Shown here one piece after another: positions 1 to 5,579 of a stretch of DNA of 9,584 bases. The position numbers and the translations under genes were made by a program. The notes beneath the pieces were generated by a model. It saw only the letters and a list, made by a program, of their open reading frames with translations. It was not told where the DNA came from and did not search any database. Numbering within the stretch: the stretch's first letter is position 1; each line of letters opens with the position of its first letter. The DNA comes from Paludibacteraceae bacterium (GTDB lineage Bacteria > Bacteroidota > Bacteroidia > Bacteroidales > Paludibacteraceae): assembly GCA_018055865.1 (NCBI GenBank), contig JAGPGR010000052.1, positions 1 through 9,584 of the forward strand, written 5' to 3'.

Positions 1-954
1 GCATCGCTGCACAATGCAGACATCATTGAAGGACTTGACCTGCACATTGGCGACATGGTGTATGTGGAAAAAGGCGGCGAAATTATTCCTAAAATAACCG
101 GAGTTGATAATAATGCCCGAATCCTGATTGGCGATAAGGTGAAATTCATTACAAAATGCCCGGAATGCGGCGCATCGCTTATTCGATACGAAGGGGAAGC
201 AGCTCATTACTGCCCGAATGAGAATGATTGTCCCCCACAGATAAAAGGGAAAATAGAACATTTCACCAGCCGAAAAGCCATGAACCTGGACGGACTTGGC
301 AGTGAAACCGTAAATTTGCTCTTTCAGAATAATCTGATTCAGAACATTGCCGATATTTATGAACTGAAAATTCCTGATTTAGCCCGATTGGAACGATTGG
401 GCACCCGCTCGGCCCAAAACATCATGGCAGGTATCGAAGAATCAAGAAAAGTGCCTTTTGAACGGGTATTATTTGCACTGGGTATTCGTTTTGTTGGCGA
501 AACAGTTGCAAAAAAACTGGCTATAGCCTTCAGAAACATCGAAAATCTGGAGAAAGCTACCGTAGTGGAACTTACAACTGTGGATGAAATAGGTCAGCGA
601 ATAGCCGAAAGTGTGGTAGCGTGGTTCAACAACCGGCAAAACCGGGAAATAGTGGCCAAATTGAAATCATACGGTCTGCAAATGTCAGTTTCGGAAGAGA
701 AACTGCAGAACCGAAGCGAAACACTGGCCGGAAAAGTAATAGTAATCAGCGGCACATTTGCCAAACATTCGCGCGATGAGTACAAAACAATGATTGAACA
801 ACACGGCGGAAAAAACAGTGGAAGCGTTTCTTCAAAAACTAGTTTTATCCTGGCCGGAGAAAATATGGGATCTGAGAAATTGAACAAAGCTCAGAAATTA
901 AACATCCCGATTATGAACGAAGACGAGTTTCTGGATCTGATTGACAATGAATAA
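1..954 (+). CDS. ligA: NAD-dependent DNA ligase LigA, C-terminal half (5' end outside window)
   Basis: LigA seals nicks in duplex DNA with NAD+ as adenylate donor, in replication and repair. The reading frame is open from base 1, so the ATG at 55 is an internal Met. The visible 317 residues begin in the OB fold (ASLHNAD, then [16 protein letters not shown]). A Cys4 zinc finger follows at visible residues 53, 56, 71 and 77 (C-x2-C-x14-C-x5-C), the same spacing as E. coli LigA Cys408/411/426/432. That implies a full length near 670 aa. Helix-hairpin-helix motifs occupy about residues 85-225 (for example [39 protein letters not shown]). A BRCT domain runs from about 239 to the end ([12 protein letters not shown] through EDEFLDLID). 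The adenylation domain with the catalytic lysine lies before the window. No clear terminator follows the stop; the next gene has its own promoter. Confidence 0.97.
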   Translation, partial: ASLHNADIIEGLDLHIGDMVYVEKGGEIIPKITGVDNNARILIGDKVKFITKCPECGASLIRYEGEAAHYCPNENDCPPQIKGKIEHFTSRKAMNLDGLGSETVNLLFQNNLIQNIADIYELKIPDLARLERLGTRSAQNIMAGIEESRKVPFERVLFALGIRFVGETVAKKLAIAFRNIENLEKATVVELTTVDEIGQRIAESVVAWFNNRQNREIVAKLKSYGLQMSVSEEKLQNRSETLAGKVIVISGTFAKHSRDEYKTMIEQHGGKNSGSVSSKTSFILAGENMGSEKLNKAQKLNIPIMNEDEFLDLIDNE

Positions 955-987
955 ACTGACTAAAAATTAAAAAGTTTGAGTGTACGA

Positions 988-1019
988 TATGTGTAATTGA
1001 CAAATTTCTGTTACTTTTG
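988..1019 (+). promoter_or_regulatory. Bacteroidota-type promoter for the DUF6913-like gene
   Basis: A perfect -7 box TACTTTTG (1012-1019) is preceded, 20 bp upstream, by TATG (988-991, three of four bases of the -33 TTTG). Transcription would start near 1025, giving a leader of about 18 nt before the ATG at 1043. Confidence 0.7.
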
Positions 1020-1042
1020 CAAAAGAACACTTTTTTTATAAA

Positions 1043-1654
1043 ATGAAAAAACTCAATCAATATATATTTAAACGCAGGGTAAGCAAATTTTTGAAAGAGA
1101 CAGGCCGTACAAAACGATATGTCGACTACAGGAATGCCAATACCATTTTACTACTTTTCGAGAGTGATTATATTGAGAAAAACCGCTTTATTCGTAAAGC
1201 AATAGAATTACTCACTGTCGACGGCAAAAAAGTATTTGCATGGGGATTTTTGGATAAAAAAATGACCTCTACCGCCATTTTACCTACCTTCAAAATTCTT
1301 GACCGGAGCAGCATCGATTGGTTTGGCTGTCCAAAAGCACCCTATCTGAAAGAATTGATGGAAAATGAATACGATATGCTCATTGACCTGACTCTTTCGG
1401 ATAATTTGCCACTGCAGTATGCTTGTTTGTATGCCAATGCTTCGTTGAAAACAGGCGAGAGCCGTTCCATGGATGAAATTTTGGATTTTGTGATAAAAAT
1501 ACCGCAGCCAGATCCTCAGGAAATGCCCGAAAATGATGAAGAACGGAGAAAAATAGAATTTCAGGACCTGAACGAAAGCCTTTTTCACACCGATCAGCAG
1601 TATCTTTTCGAACAACTCATTTTTTACCTGAAAAAAATAAAAACTAACGATTAA
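1043..1654 (+). CDS. DUF6913-like conserved hypothetical protein (Bacteroidota)
   Basis: This 203-aa protein has no known biochemical function. It resembles the small Bacteroidota family called DUF6913, recognised from general sequence style and from its position just before dapA; I could not run a profile search. It has a basic N-terminus (MKKLNQYIFKRRVSKF), an alternating hydrophobic strand (TILLLFESDY, about residues 34-43), a WFGCPKAP motif near 93-100, and YDMLIDLTLSDNLPLQY near 110-126. The C-terminal third is acidic, followed by a Lys-rich end. There is no signal peptide or obvious membrane segment, so it is probably cytoplasmic. The ATG follows an A/T-rich leader without a Shine-Dalgarno sequence, as usual in this phylum. 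The dapA promoter begins 6 bp after its stop, so the two genes can be read together or separately. Confidence 0.85.
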   Translation: MKKLNQYIFKRRVSKFLKETGRTKRYVDYRNANTILLLFESDYIEKNRFIRKAIELLTVDGKKVFAWGFLDKKMTSTAILPTFKILDRSSIDWFGCPKAPYLKELMENEYDMLIDLTLSDNLPLQYACLYANASLKTGESRSMDEILDFVIKIPQPDPQEMPENDEERRKIEFQDLNESLFHTDQQYLFEQLIFYLKKIKTND

Positions 1655-1660
1655 AAAGCG

Positions 1661-1668
1661 TATTTTTG
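1661..1668 (+). promoter_or_regulatory. -7 promoter box for dapA
   Basis: TATTTTTG matches the Bacteroidota -7 consensus TAnnTTTG perfectly. No good -33 TTTG is visible 19-21 bp upstream, where the end of the preceding gene lies. The start would be near 1674, giving dapA a leader of about 90 nt. Confidence 0.5.
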
Positions 1669-1708
1669 CATAGAAATTGAAAACTCATTTGGGGCTTTTA
1701 ATTCATGA

Positions 1709-1722
1709 TTTTCGATCGAAAA
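1709..1722. repeat. 14-bp perfect palindrome in the dapA leader
   Basis: TTTTCGATCGAAAA is fully self-complementary, with TCGATCGA at its centre. It lies about 35 nt downstream of the predicted dapA transcription start and 43 bp before the ATG. It could be an operator for a dimeric regulator or a chance product of AT-rich DNA. It has no loop, so it cannot form a normal RNA hairpin. Confidence 0.5.
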
Positions 1723-1765
1723 AAACAATAAAAACAGACCGATTAACAAGATATTTCAAAAAAAA

Positions 1766-2650
1766 ATGTTGAACTCAAAACTGGTTGGTATGGGAGTGGC
1801 TCTCATTACACCATTCAAAGAAGATGAATCTATTGATTTTGATGCACTTACCAAGATAATTGAACATCAGATTAAAAACGGCACTGACTACCTGGTGGTG
1901 TGCGGCACTACTGCCGAAACCCCTACCCTCACCGGCGAAGAAAAAGAAGAAATAAAACGATTTGTAGCACAGACTGCAGCGGGAAGAATTCCGTTAGTTT
2001 ACGGAATAGGCGGCAACAACACCCGGGAAGTAGTAAGACAAGTAACGACTACCGACCTTACCGGTTACGATGCCATTCTATCAGTTACACCCTACTACAA
2101 CAAACCCTCACAGGAAGGACTTTATCAGCATTATTCAGCCATTGCCAAAGCTTCTTCTCTGCCGATAATTCTATACAATGTACCCGGACGAACAGGTGTA
2201 AATATGACTGCCGAAACTACTCTTCGCATAGCTAACGAATTCAAAAATGTATGCGCTGTGAAAGAAGCTTCCGGAAATTTCAGCCAGATCGACGATATTA
2301 TCAAAAATAAACCTGCCGACTTTCTGGTCATTTCGGGCGACGACGGTATCACATTTCCACTCATCACGCTGGGAGCAGTGGGGGTTATTTCTGTTATCGG
2401 AAATGCTTTTCCCAAGGAGTTTAGCCGCATGGTCAGACTGGCTCTGGAAGGTGATTACAGCAGTGCCCGTCAAATACACCACAACTTCACCGAACTCATC
2501 AGTTTGCTCTTTGTAGAAGGAAATCCGGCCGGTGTAAAAAGTATGCTGGCTATAATGGGGCTGATTGAGAACAAATTAAGACTTCCGTTGGTGCCCAACA
2601 CCATTAAAACATACGAAAAAATTCGCCGTGTTTTGAACGAAATTATTTAG
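1766..2650 (+). CDS. dapA: 4-hydroxy-tetrahydrodipicolinate synthase DapA
   Basis: DapA condenses pyruvate with aspartate 4-semialdehyde, the first step specific to diaminopimelate and lysine synthesis, in the cytoplasm. Its 294 residues match the family length and form one TIM barrel. Visible signatures are the pyruvate-binding loop CGTTAETPTL (Thr48/Thr49; E. coli Thr44/45), PYYNKPSQEGLY with Tyr111 (E. coli Tyr107), LYNVPGRTG with the catalytic Tyr137 (E. coli Tyr133) and Arg142, and CAVKEASGN with the Schiff-base Lys166 (E. coli Lys161). The GTTAET form instead of GTTGES is common in Bacteroidota. The ATG sits right behind an A-tract without a Shine-Dalgarno sequence. The stop overlaps the stop of the convergent transporter gene by 4 bp. 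Sialate-lyase and other pyruvate aldolases share the fold, but the active-site set favours DapA. Confidence 0.97.
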   Translation: MLNSKLVGMGVALITPFKEDESIDFDALTKIIEHQIKNGTDYLVVCGTTAETPTLTGEEKEEIKRFVAQTAAGRIPLVYGIGGNNTREVVRQVTTTDLTGYDAILSVTPYYNKPSQEGLYQHYSAIAKASSLPIILYNVPGRTGVNMTAETTLRIANEFKNVCAVKEASGNFSQIDDIIKNKPADFLVISGDDGITFPLITLGAVGVISVIGNAFPKEFSRMVRLALEGDYSSARQIHHNFTELISLLFVEGNPAGVKSMLAIMGLIENKLRLPLVPNTIKTYEKIRRVLNEII

Positions 2651-3585
2651 TAGAAAAACAGACTCACTCCGATAAGACTGATTACGGCTCCCACCACCTG
2701 GCGAGCCGTTATTTTTTCCTTGAACATGATGGAGGAAGGAAAAATAATAAGAACCGGCACAAGAGCCATGAGAGTAGATGCTATTCCGGTTTGAGTGTGC
2801 TGAATGGCAAATAACGACAACGAAACTCCCACAAAAGGTCCGAATACTGTTCCGATAGTGGCAGCTTTCATACCTTCTTTATTTTTCAAAGCAGTTTTCA
2901 CTTTACCCCATCTGCCCAATACGGTTATAAAAATTGCAAAACTGACAAATCCGAAAATAGCCCGTATCTGTGTGGCAGCCATGGCATCGTAATCTCCTAT
3001 TCCTTTCTTGCTTAAAATCAACCCCGCAGCTTGCCCCAAAGCGGCAGTAAATGCAAGCAGGAAGCCTTTGAAAGGAATGTTGAGTTTCATATTCGTATTG
3101 AAAATGGCAATCATAATTCCGGCTAAACTGATGATTATGGCTATAATGCTCTTGAAAGAGAGTACTTCGCTCAAAAAAATCCACCCAATAAATGCAGTCA
3201 TCATCGGGTGCAGACTCATAATGAGTGAAGCAGTGCGGGAACCGATAACTGAATAAGATTTAAAAAGCATCAAATCACCTATAAAAAAGCCAACTATGCC
3301 CGAAACAGCCAGCCAAAACCAGTTGTAAGCGGTAGCATCCATTGGAAAAAACATACCTCTGGTGAAAAGTGTGGCGACTCCGAGAAAAACTACAGCCAAA
3401 AAAAGTCGGATAATATTGACCTGCAACGAACCGATTTGCTTACCTGCTTTTTCGAAAAAAAGTGCACTGCCCGTCCAGGTAAATGATACCAAAAGAGCCG
3501 CAATTTCACCGATATGGGATTGGAAATAATTCAAATATAGTAGATTTTTGAGCGAAAAATGTATTAATTCAAAAAAAAGAGACAT
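2647..3585 (-). CDS. EamA-family (DMT superfamily) membrane transporter
   Basis: This is a probable inner-membrane drug/metabolite exporter-type permease; the substrate cannot be told from sequence. From the ATG at 3585 it has 312 residues, close to the usual 290-310 for two EamA repeats of five helices each. Each repeat ends in the typical Pro-containing helix followed by a charged turn: ASLIMSLHPMMTAFIGWIFLSE in the first half, and STLMALVPVLIIFPSSIMF then KEKITARQ in the second. The start is uncertain. The first 20 or so residues look non-conserved, and alignable sequence seems to begin at HIGEIAALLVSF. A perfect -7 box lies inside this extension, but no ATG follows it in frame. The gene lies 31 bp downstream of tRNA-Gly on the same strand with no terminator between them, so it may be read from the tRNA promoter. 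Its 3' end overlaps dapA by 4 bp. Confidence 0.88.
   Translation of the reverse strand: MSLFFELIHFSLKNLLYLNYFQSHIGEIAALLVSFTWTGSALFFEKAGKQIGSLQVNIIRLFLAVVFLGVATLFTRGMFFPMDATAYNWFWLAVSGIVGFFIGDLMLFKSYSVIGSRTASLIMSLHPMMTAFIGWIFLSEVLSFKSIIAIIISLAGIMIAIFNTNMKLNIPFKGFLLAFTAALGQAAGLILSKKGIGDYDAMAATQIRAIFGFVSFAIFITVLGRWGKVKTALKNKEGMKAATIGTVFGPFVGVSLSLFAIQHTQTGIASTLMALVPVLIIFPSSIMFKEKITARQVVGAVISLIGVSLFFY
2684..2717 (+). terminator. Rho-independent terminator of dapA, inside the opposing transporter gene
   Basis: A perfect 7-bp GC-rich stem, ACGGCTC (2684-2690) with GAGCCGT (2703-2709), has a 12-nt loop and is followed by TATTTTTT (2710-2717). It lies 34 nt past the dapA stop. On the other strand the same bases encode the conserved C-terminal part of the EamA protein (ITARQVVGAV), so the sequence serves two roles. 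Confidence 0.7.
3532..3539 (-). promoter_or_regulatory. Possible -7 box inside the 5' end of the transporter gene
   Basis: Read leftward, this is TATATTTG, a perfect TAnnTTTG match. It lies 46 bp inside the reading frame opened by the ATG at 3585. No good -33 element is seen. Either it is a chance match in AT-rich DNA or the real translation start is further in and not an ATG. Confidence 0.3.
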
Positions 3586-3616
3586 CAACAAACAGTTAAT
3601 ATCTCTTTTTTTTTAG

Positions 3617-3689
3617 AGCGGAAGACGGGACTCAAACCCGCGACCCTCAGCTTGGAAGGCTAATGCTCTATCAACTGAGCTACTTCCGC
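3617..3689 (-). tRNA. tRNA-Gly (anticodon TCC)
   Basis: The leftward sequence folds as a complete 73-nt cloverleaf. The acceptor stem GCGGAAG/CTTCCGC is perfect, the D arm contains AGCTCAGTTGATAGAGC, the anticodon arm is TTAGC-CTTCCAA-GCTGA with anticodon TCC, and the T arm contains GGTTTGAGTCC. The discriminator base is T, as usual for bacterial tRNA-Gly. The 3' CCA is not encoded and must be added after transcription. It lies 99 bp downstream of tRNA-Tyr and is probably cut from the same transcript. It reads GGA, and by wobble possibly other Gly codons. Confidence 0.97.
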
Positions 3690-3710
3690 AAATATATTTA
3701 CAACTTTTTC

Positions 3711-3769
3711 GATTTGAAATTTACAATTATGATTGAAAAACTCCAGGGAGCAATTGTAAATCGAAAATC
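3711..3769. repeat. Imperfect inverted repeat in the tRNA-Tyr/tRNA-Gly spacer
   Basis: Perfect 10-bp arms ATTTACAATT (3719-3728) and AATTGTAAAT (3752-3761) are extended outward by GATTT/AAATC across a 3x3 internal loop. The 23-nt centre holds a CTC/GAG mini-stem. In the tRNA precursor it would form a long AU-rich hairpin between the two tRNAs. It may guide processing or be a remnant of a small repeat element. Confidence 0.5.
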
Positions 3770-3788
3770 TATAAATGGCAAATAACAG

Positions 3789-3871
3789 TGGGCAGTGAAG
3801 GATTCGAACCTCCGAAGTCGAAAGACAGCTGAGTTACAGTCAGCCCCAGTTGGCCACTTTGGTAACTGCCC
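3789..3871 (-). tRNA. tRNA-Tyr (anticodon GTA)
   Basis: The leftward sequence folds as an 83-nt class II tRNA. The acceptor stem GGGCAGT/ACTGCCC is perfect, the anticodon arm is GCTGA-CTGTAAC-TCAGC with anticodon GTA, there is a long variable arm (TGTCTTTCGACTT), and the T arm is GGAGG-TTCGAAT-CCTTC. The discriminator is A and CCA is not encoded. It is the first tRNA of a leftward Tyr-Gly pair, with a strong promoter just upstream. Confidence 0.97.
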
Positions 3872-3889
3872 TTTTTTTCTTTGCGGCAA

Positions 3890-3921
3890 CAAAGGTAGGT
3901 TTTTTAATTTGAATTACCAAA
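3890..3921 (-). promoter_or_regulatory. Promoter of the tRNA-Tyr/tRNA-Gly unit
   Basis: Read leftward, TTTG (3921-3918), exactly 20 bp, then TACCTTTG (3897-3890). This is the only promoter in the window with both elements perfect, as expected for a stable-RNA gene. The -33 element overlaps the last codons of ribH. The start would fall near 3884, about 13 nt before the tRNA-Tyr 5' end. A CTTTG/CAAAG dyad (3879-3894) covers the -7 box and start point. Confidence 0.85.
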
Positions 3922-4435
3922 CTATGTTTGCCATTTTTATTGCAGTAATTGCAGCTTCATCTCCTTTGTTTCCGTGTATTCCCCCTGCCCTGTCCCTGGC
4001 CTGTTGCAATGTATTGGTAGTCAATACGCCAAAGATTACGGGACATGAATCCGGTATAAGATTTAATTCCGTTACGCCCTTGGTTACGCTTGAGCACACG
4101 TAGGCAAAATGGGGAGTTTCTCCCTGGACAACACATCCGATTACAATAATTGCATCGTAAAGATGTGTTTTCTTACCTGCTAACGTTTTGAACTTATTCA
4201 TCAGCTTGGTAGCTGCATGAGTCAGTTCAAATGTGCCGGGAACATGAAATACCTTAATATTTTTTTGAACAACACCGTTTTCAATCAGCGTTGTTATTGC
4301 GCCGTTCAGCAACGAGTTAGTAATGTCCGGATTCCAGTCAGCTACCACAATGGCGTACAATTGATTTGCCACCGCTTGTTTTTCGGGCATAAGCTCCGAA
4401 TCGTAGTCAGAAAGATTATGATATTGAGTCGCCAT
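3914..4435 (-). CDS. ribH: 6,7-dimethyl-8-ribityllumazine synthase RibH
   Basis: RibH joins 5-amino-6-ribitylaminouracil with 3,4-dihydroxy-2-butanone 4-phosphate to make lumazine, the second-to-last step of riboflavin synthesis; it usually forms large cytoplasmic shells. The 173 residues show the full motif set: [15 protein letters not shown] with the ring-stacking Trp34 (aromatic in the family), VPGTFELT (66-72), and [12 protein letters not shown] with the catalytic His109. [12 protein letters not shown] (135-146) and [14 protein letters not shown] with phosphate-binding Arg149 follow. The 20-odd residues before the core are a little longer than in B. subtilis RibH, as is common in this phylum. 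It follows the TPR gene by 82 bp on the same strand, with a terminator-like hairpin between them and no clear promoter of its own. Its 3' end overlaps the tRNA promoter. Confidence 0.97.
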   Translation of the reverse strand: MATQYHNLSDYDSELMPEKQAVANQLYAIVVADWNPDITNSLLNGAITTLIENGVVQKNIKVFHVPGTFELTHAATKLMNKFKTLAGKKTHLYDAIIVIGCVVQGETPHFAYVCSSVTKGVTELNLIPDSCPVIFGVLTTNTLQQARDRAGGIHGNKGDEAAITAIKMANIVW

Positions 4436-4458
4436 ATTCTACTAGTGTATAATACATT

Positions 4459-4487
4459 AAAAAACTGCTTTCAAATTATGACAGCAG
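4459..4487 (-). terminator. Terminator-like hairpin (attenuator candidate) between the TPR gene and ribH
   Basis: Read leftward, CTGCT (4487-4483), a 13-nt loop, AGCAG (4469-4465), then TTTTTT (4464-4459). The stem is only 5 bp, so termination is probably partial. It could lower ribH expression relative to the upstream gene in one operon. Confidence 0.4.
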
Positions 4488-4517
4488 CTTTATGGGTTTA
4501 TAAGGATTTATAAAAAC

Positions 4518-5192
4518 TTATTTTTGAACGCGACCCAGGTACTTATCTATGTCGTACGCTTCGCTACTCATCGGATAATCGTCTTTGATTTGCTGATACG
4601 CTTTTTCGGCTTCTGCAGCATTACCATCAGTTTCATACAGGATTCCGGACTTTTTCAGATAAATAGGAGCTAATTCACTTTTATCGGCAATGGCTTTTTT
4701 ATAAAAACTTTGCGCTTTGCCTTTATCGCCCAATTCGGCATAGCAATCGCCTGTCAAACCCACAACTGTCGTTTTGAAATAGTTATCATTACCATCGTAC
4801 TGAGCCAGAAACTTGATAGCTTCCTGATATTTTCCCAGTTTGTAATAGCATATTCCAGTGTATGCGTTGGCCAAATTACCACTGGCAGTCATCCCGTATT
4901 CTGAAGCAATTTCCTTGAAACCCATTATCTGAGTTCCATCACCTTCCAATGCTACTCTGAATGAATCCACGGCAAAGAATTCCTGTGCTTTGTACATGGC
5001 ATTTTCAGCAGCTATTTCACGGGGTTTCTGATAGAAATTATGAAACGCCATGATGGCTAATACGATTAAGACTACTACTCCGACTCCAATAAAAATCGGT
5101 TTTTGATTTTTTTCAATAAAAGCTTCTGATTTGGATAAAGCACGTCCAACACTTTCAAGTTCTTCAACTTTTACTTCTTGTTTCTTTGACAT
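4518..5192 (-). CDS. Single-pass membrane protein with C-terminal TPR repeats
   Basis: The exact role is unknown. The 224 residues comprise a charged cytoplasmic N-terminus (1-32), one transmembrane helix (33-50, very Val/Ile rich) and a long helical domain. The helical domain has TPR-like pairs at about 106-133 (NAYTGICYYKLGKYQEAIKF), 141-170 (GDCYAELGDKGKAQSFYKKA) and 174-207 (LYETDGNAAEAEKAYQQI). There is no cleavable signal or lipobox, so it is probably a type II inner-membrane protein with the TPR domain in the periplasm. The layout resembles YfgM/TPR_21 proteins, which assist membrane or secreted protein assembly, but this is an analogy. The ATG at 5192 has a good promoter 40 bp upstream. 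ribH follows 82 bp downstream; this pairing is, from memory, common in Bacteroidales. Confidence 0.88.
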   Translation of the reverse strand: MSKKQEVKVEELESVGRALSKSEAFIEKNQKPIFIGVGVVVLIVLAIMAFHNFYQKPREIAAENAMYKAQEFFAVDSFRVALEGDGTQIMGFKEIASEYGMTASGNLANAYTGICYYKLGKYQEAIKFLAQYDGNDNYFKTTVVGLTGDCYAELGDKGKAQSFYKKAIADKSELAPIYLKKSGILYETDGNAAEAEKAYQQIKDDYPMSSEAYDIDKYLGRVQK

Positions 5193-5232
5193 ATTGAATT
5201 GTTTATAACTGATTTATTTTTTTTTCGAACCA

Positions 5233-5264
5233 CAAAAGTAAGATTTTTCTTCCATATATAGAAA
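5233..5264 (-). promoter_or_regulatory. Promoter of the TPR gene-ribH unit
   Basis: Read leftward, TTTC (5264-5261, one mismatch to TTTG), 20 bp, then TACTTTTG (5240-5233), a perfect -7 box. The start would be near 5227, giving a leader of about 35 nt that is mostly A/T. Confidence 0.7.
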
Positions 5265-5269
5265 TATTA

Positions 5270-5286
5270 AAGCTATTTTTTAGCTT
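5270..5286. repeat. Short AT-rich hairpin upstream of the TPR promoter
   Basis: AAGCTA (5270-5275) and TAGCTT (5281-5286) form a perfect 6-bp dyad around TTTTT, with another T-run just downstream. It sits between the divergent promoters of the TPR gene and the 5387 RNA. It could be an insulating weak terminator or an operator. The rest of 5287-5376 shows no gene. Confidence 0.4.
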
Positions 5287-5376
5287 CATTTTTGAATTGG
5301 ATGCCAATAGATGATGTCGTCAGAATATTTAACTAAAAAAAGGCTATTCATGTATACAAATATCAGCAAATAGTAT

Positions 5377-5384
5377 TATATTTG
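5377..5384 (+). promoter_or_regulatory. -7 box of the 6S-like RNA gene
   Basis: TATATTTG is a perfect TAnnTTTG match. Transcription would start around 5387-5391, exactly where the terminal inverted repeat of the RNA begins. The -33 region (TATA at 5353-5356) is weak. Confidence 0.65.
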
Positions 5385-5386
5385 TG

Positions 5387-5568
5387 AACCGCATTGTTTA
5401 GAGATTGGAAAACTCAACAGATAAATTATTCCGAGATACAAAGGTTTTCAATGGCGGGCTGCGCCTTCGGGTATTCCGATTTTCGGAACAGCAGATTACA
5501 AAGGAAACCGATGCCTCAAATCCTATTTAATAGGAGTTTTCTCAACAAATAACAATGCGGTTTTTTTA
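5387..5568 (+). ncRNA. Structured small RNA of about 180 nt, candidate 6S RNA (6S-Flavo-like)
   Basis: No reading frame explains this stretch, but it folds well by eye. The ends pair: AACCGCATTGTT (5387-5398) with AACAATGCGGTT (5551-5562). An internal loop follows, then TTG/CAA and GAAAAC/GTTTTC (5408-5413 with 5536-5541). A large bubble has a 5' strand at 5414-5442 and a 3' strand at 5510-5535 that carries its own hairpin TCCTAT-TTA-ATAGGA (5521-5535). The apical part is closed by GGTTTTC/GGAAACC (5443-5449 with 5503-5509) and holds GCTG/CAGC and the hairpin TTCCGA-TTT-TCGGAA (5474-5488). A T-tract from 5561 ends the gene. Length, long closing stem, central bubble and 3'-side hairpin are the known layout of 6S RNA, which binds RNA polymerase holoenzyme by mimicking melted promoter DNA. 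That identity is inferred; the RNA gene itself is better supported. Confidence 0.65.
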
Positions 5569-5572
5569 TTTT
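5551..5572 (+). terminator. 3' end and terminator of the 6S-like RNA
   Basis: The 3' arm AACAATGCGGTT of the closing stem runs into TTTTTTTATTTT (5561-5572). The stem needed is formed with the RNA's own 5' end, not a local hairpin. The T-tract reaches the last bases of mfd, including its stop codon on the other strand. Confidence 0.5.
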
Positions 5573-5579
5573 AAACCGC
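5557..5579 (-). terminator. Dyad spanning the mfd stop codon
   Basis: Read leftward, GCGGTTT (5579-5573), a 9-nt AT-only loop, AAACCGC (5563-5557). The 7-bp stem includes the final codons and stop of mfd. It lacks a following T-tract on this strand, so it is at best a weak mfd terminator or a 3'-end stabiliser. It uses the same GCGG bases as the closing stem of the opposing RNA. Confidence 0.4.

Noticed and set aside
55..57. ATG at 55 as the start of ligA
   Set aside because: The frame is open from base 1 and already encodes OB-fold residues, so the gene begins outside the window.
3600..3617. CTCT/AGAG mini-dyad around an A/T run after tRNA-Gly as a terminator
   Set aside because: The 4-bp stem is too weak and is not followed by a T-tract in the direction of transcription.
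3698..4103. Open frames on both strands across the tRNA-Tyr gene (such as the rightward frame beginning MKDSNLRSRKTAELQSA)
   Set aside because: They are translations of tRNA-Tyr and its surroundings, a common false gene type; the tRNA fold and the promoter explain the sequence.
5387..5568. A MITE or other mobile repeat, suggested by the complementary ends of the segment
   Set aside because: A promoter precisely at one end and a T-tract at the other fit an RNA gene better, and I see no target-site duplication. A genome-wide copy count would settle it.
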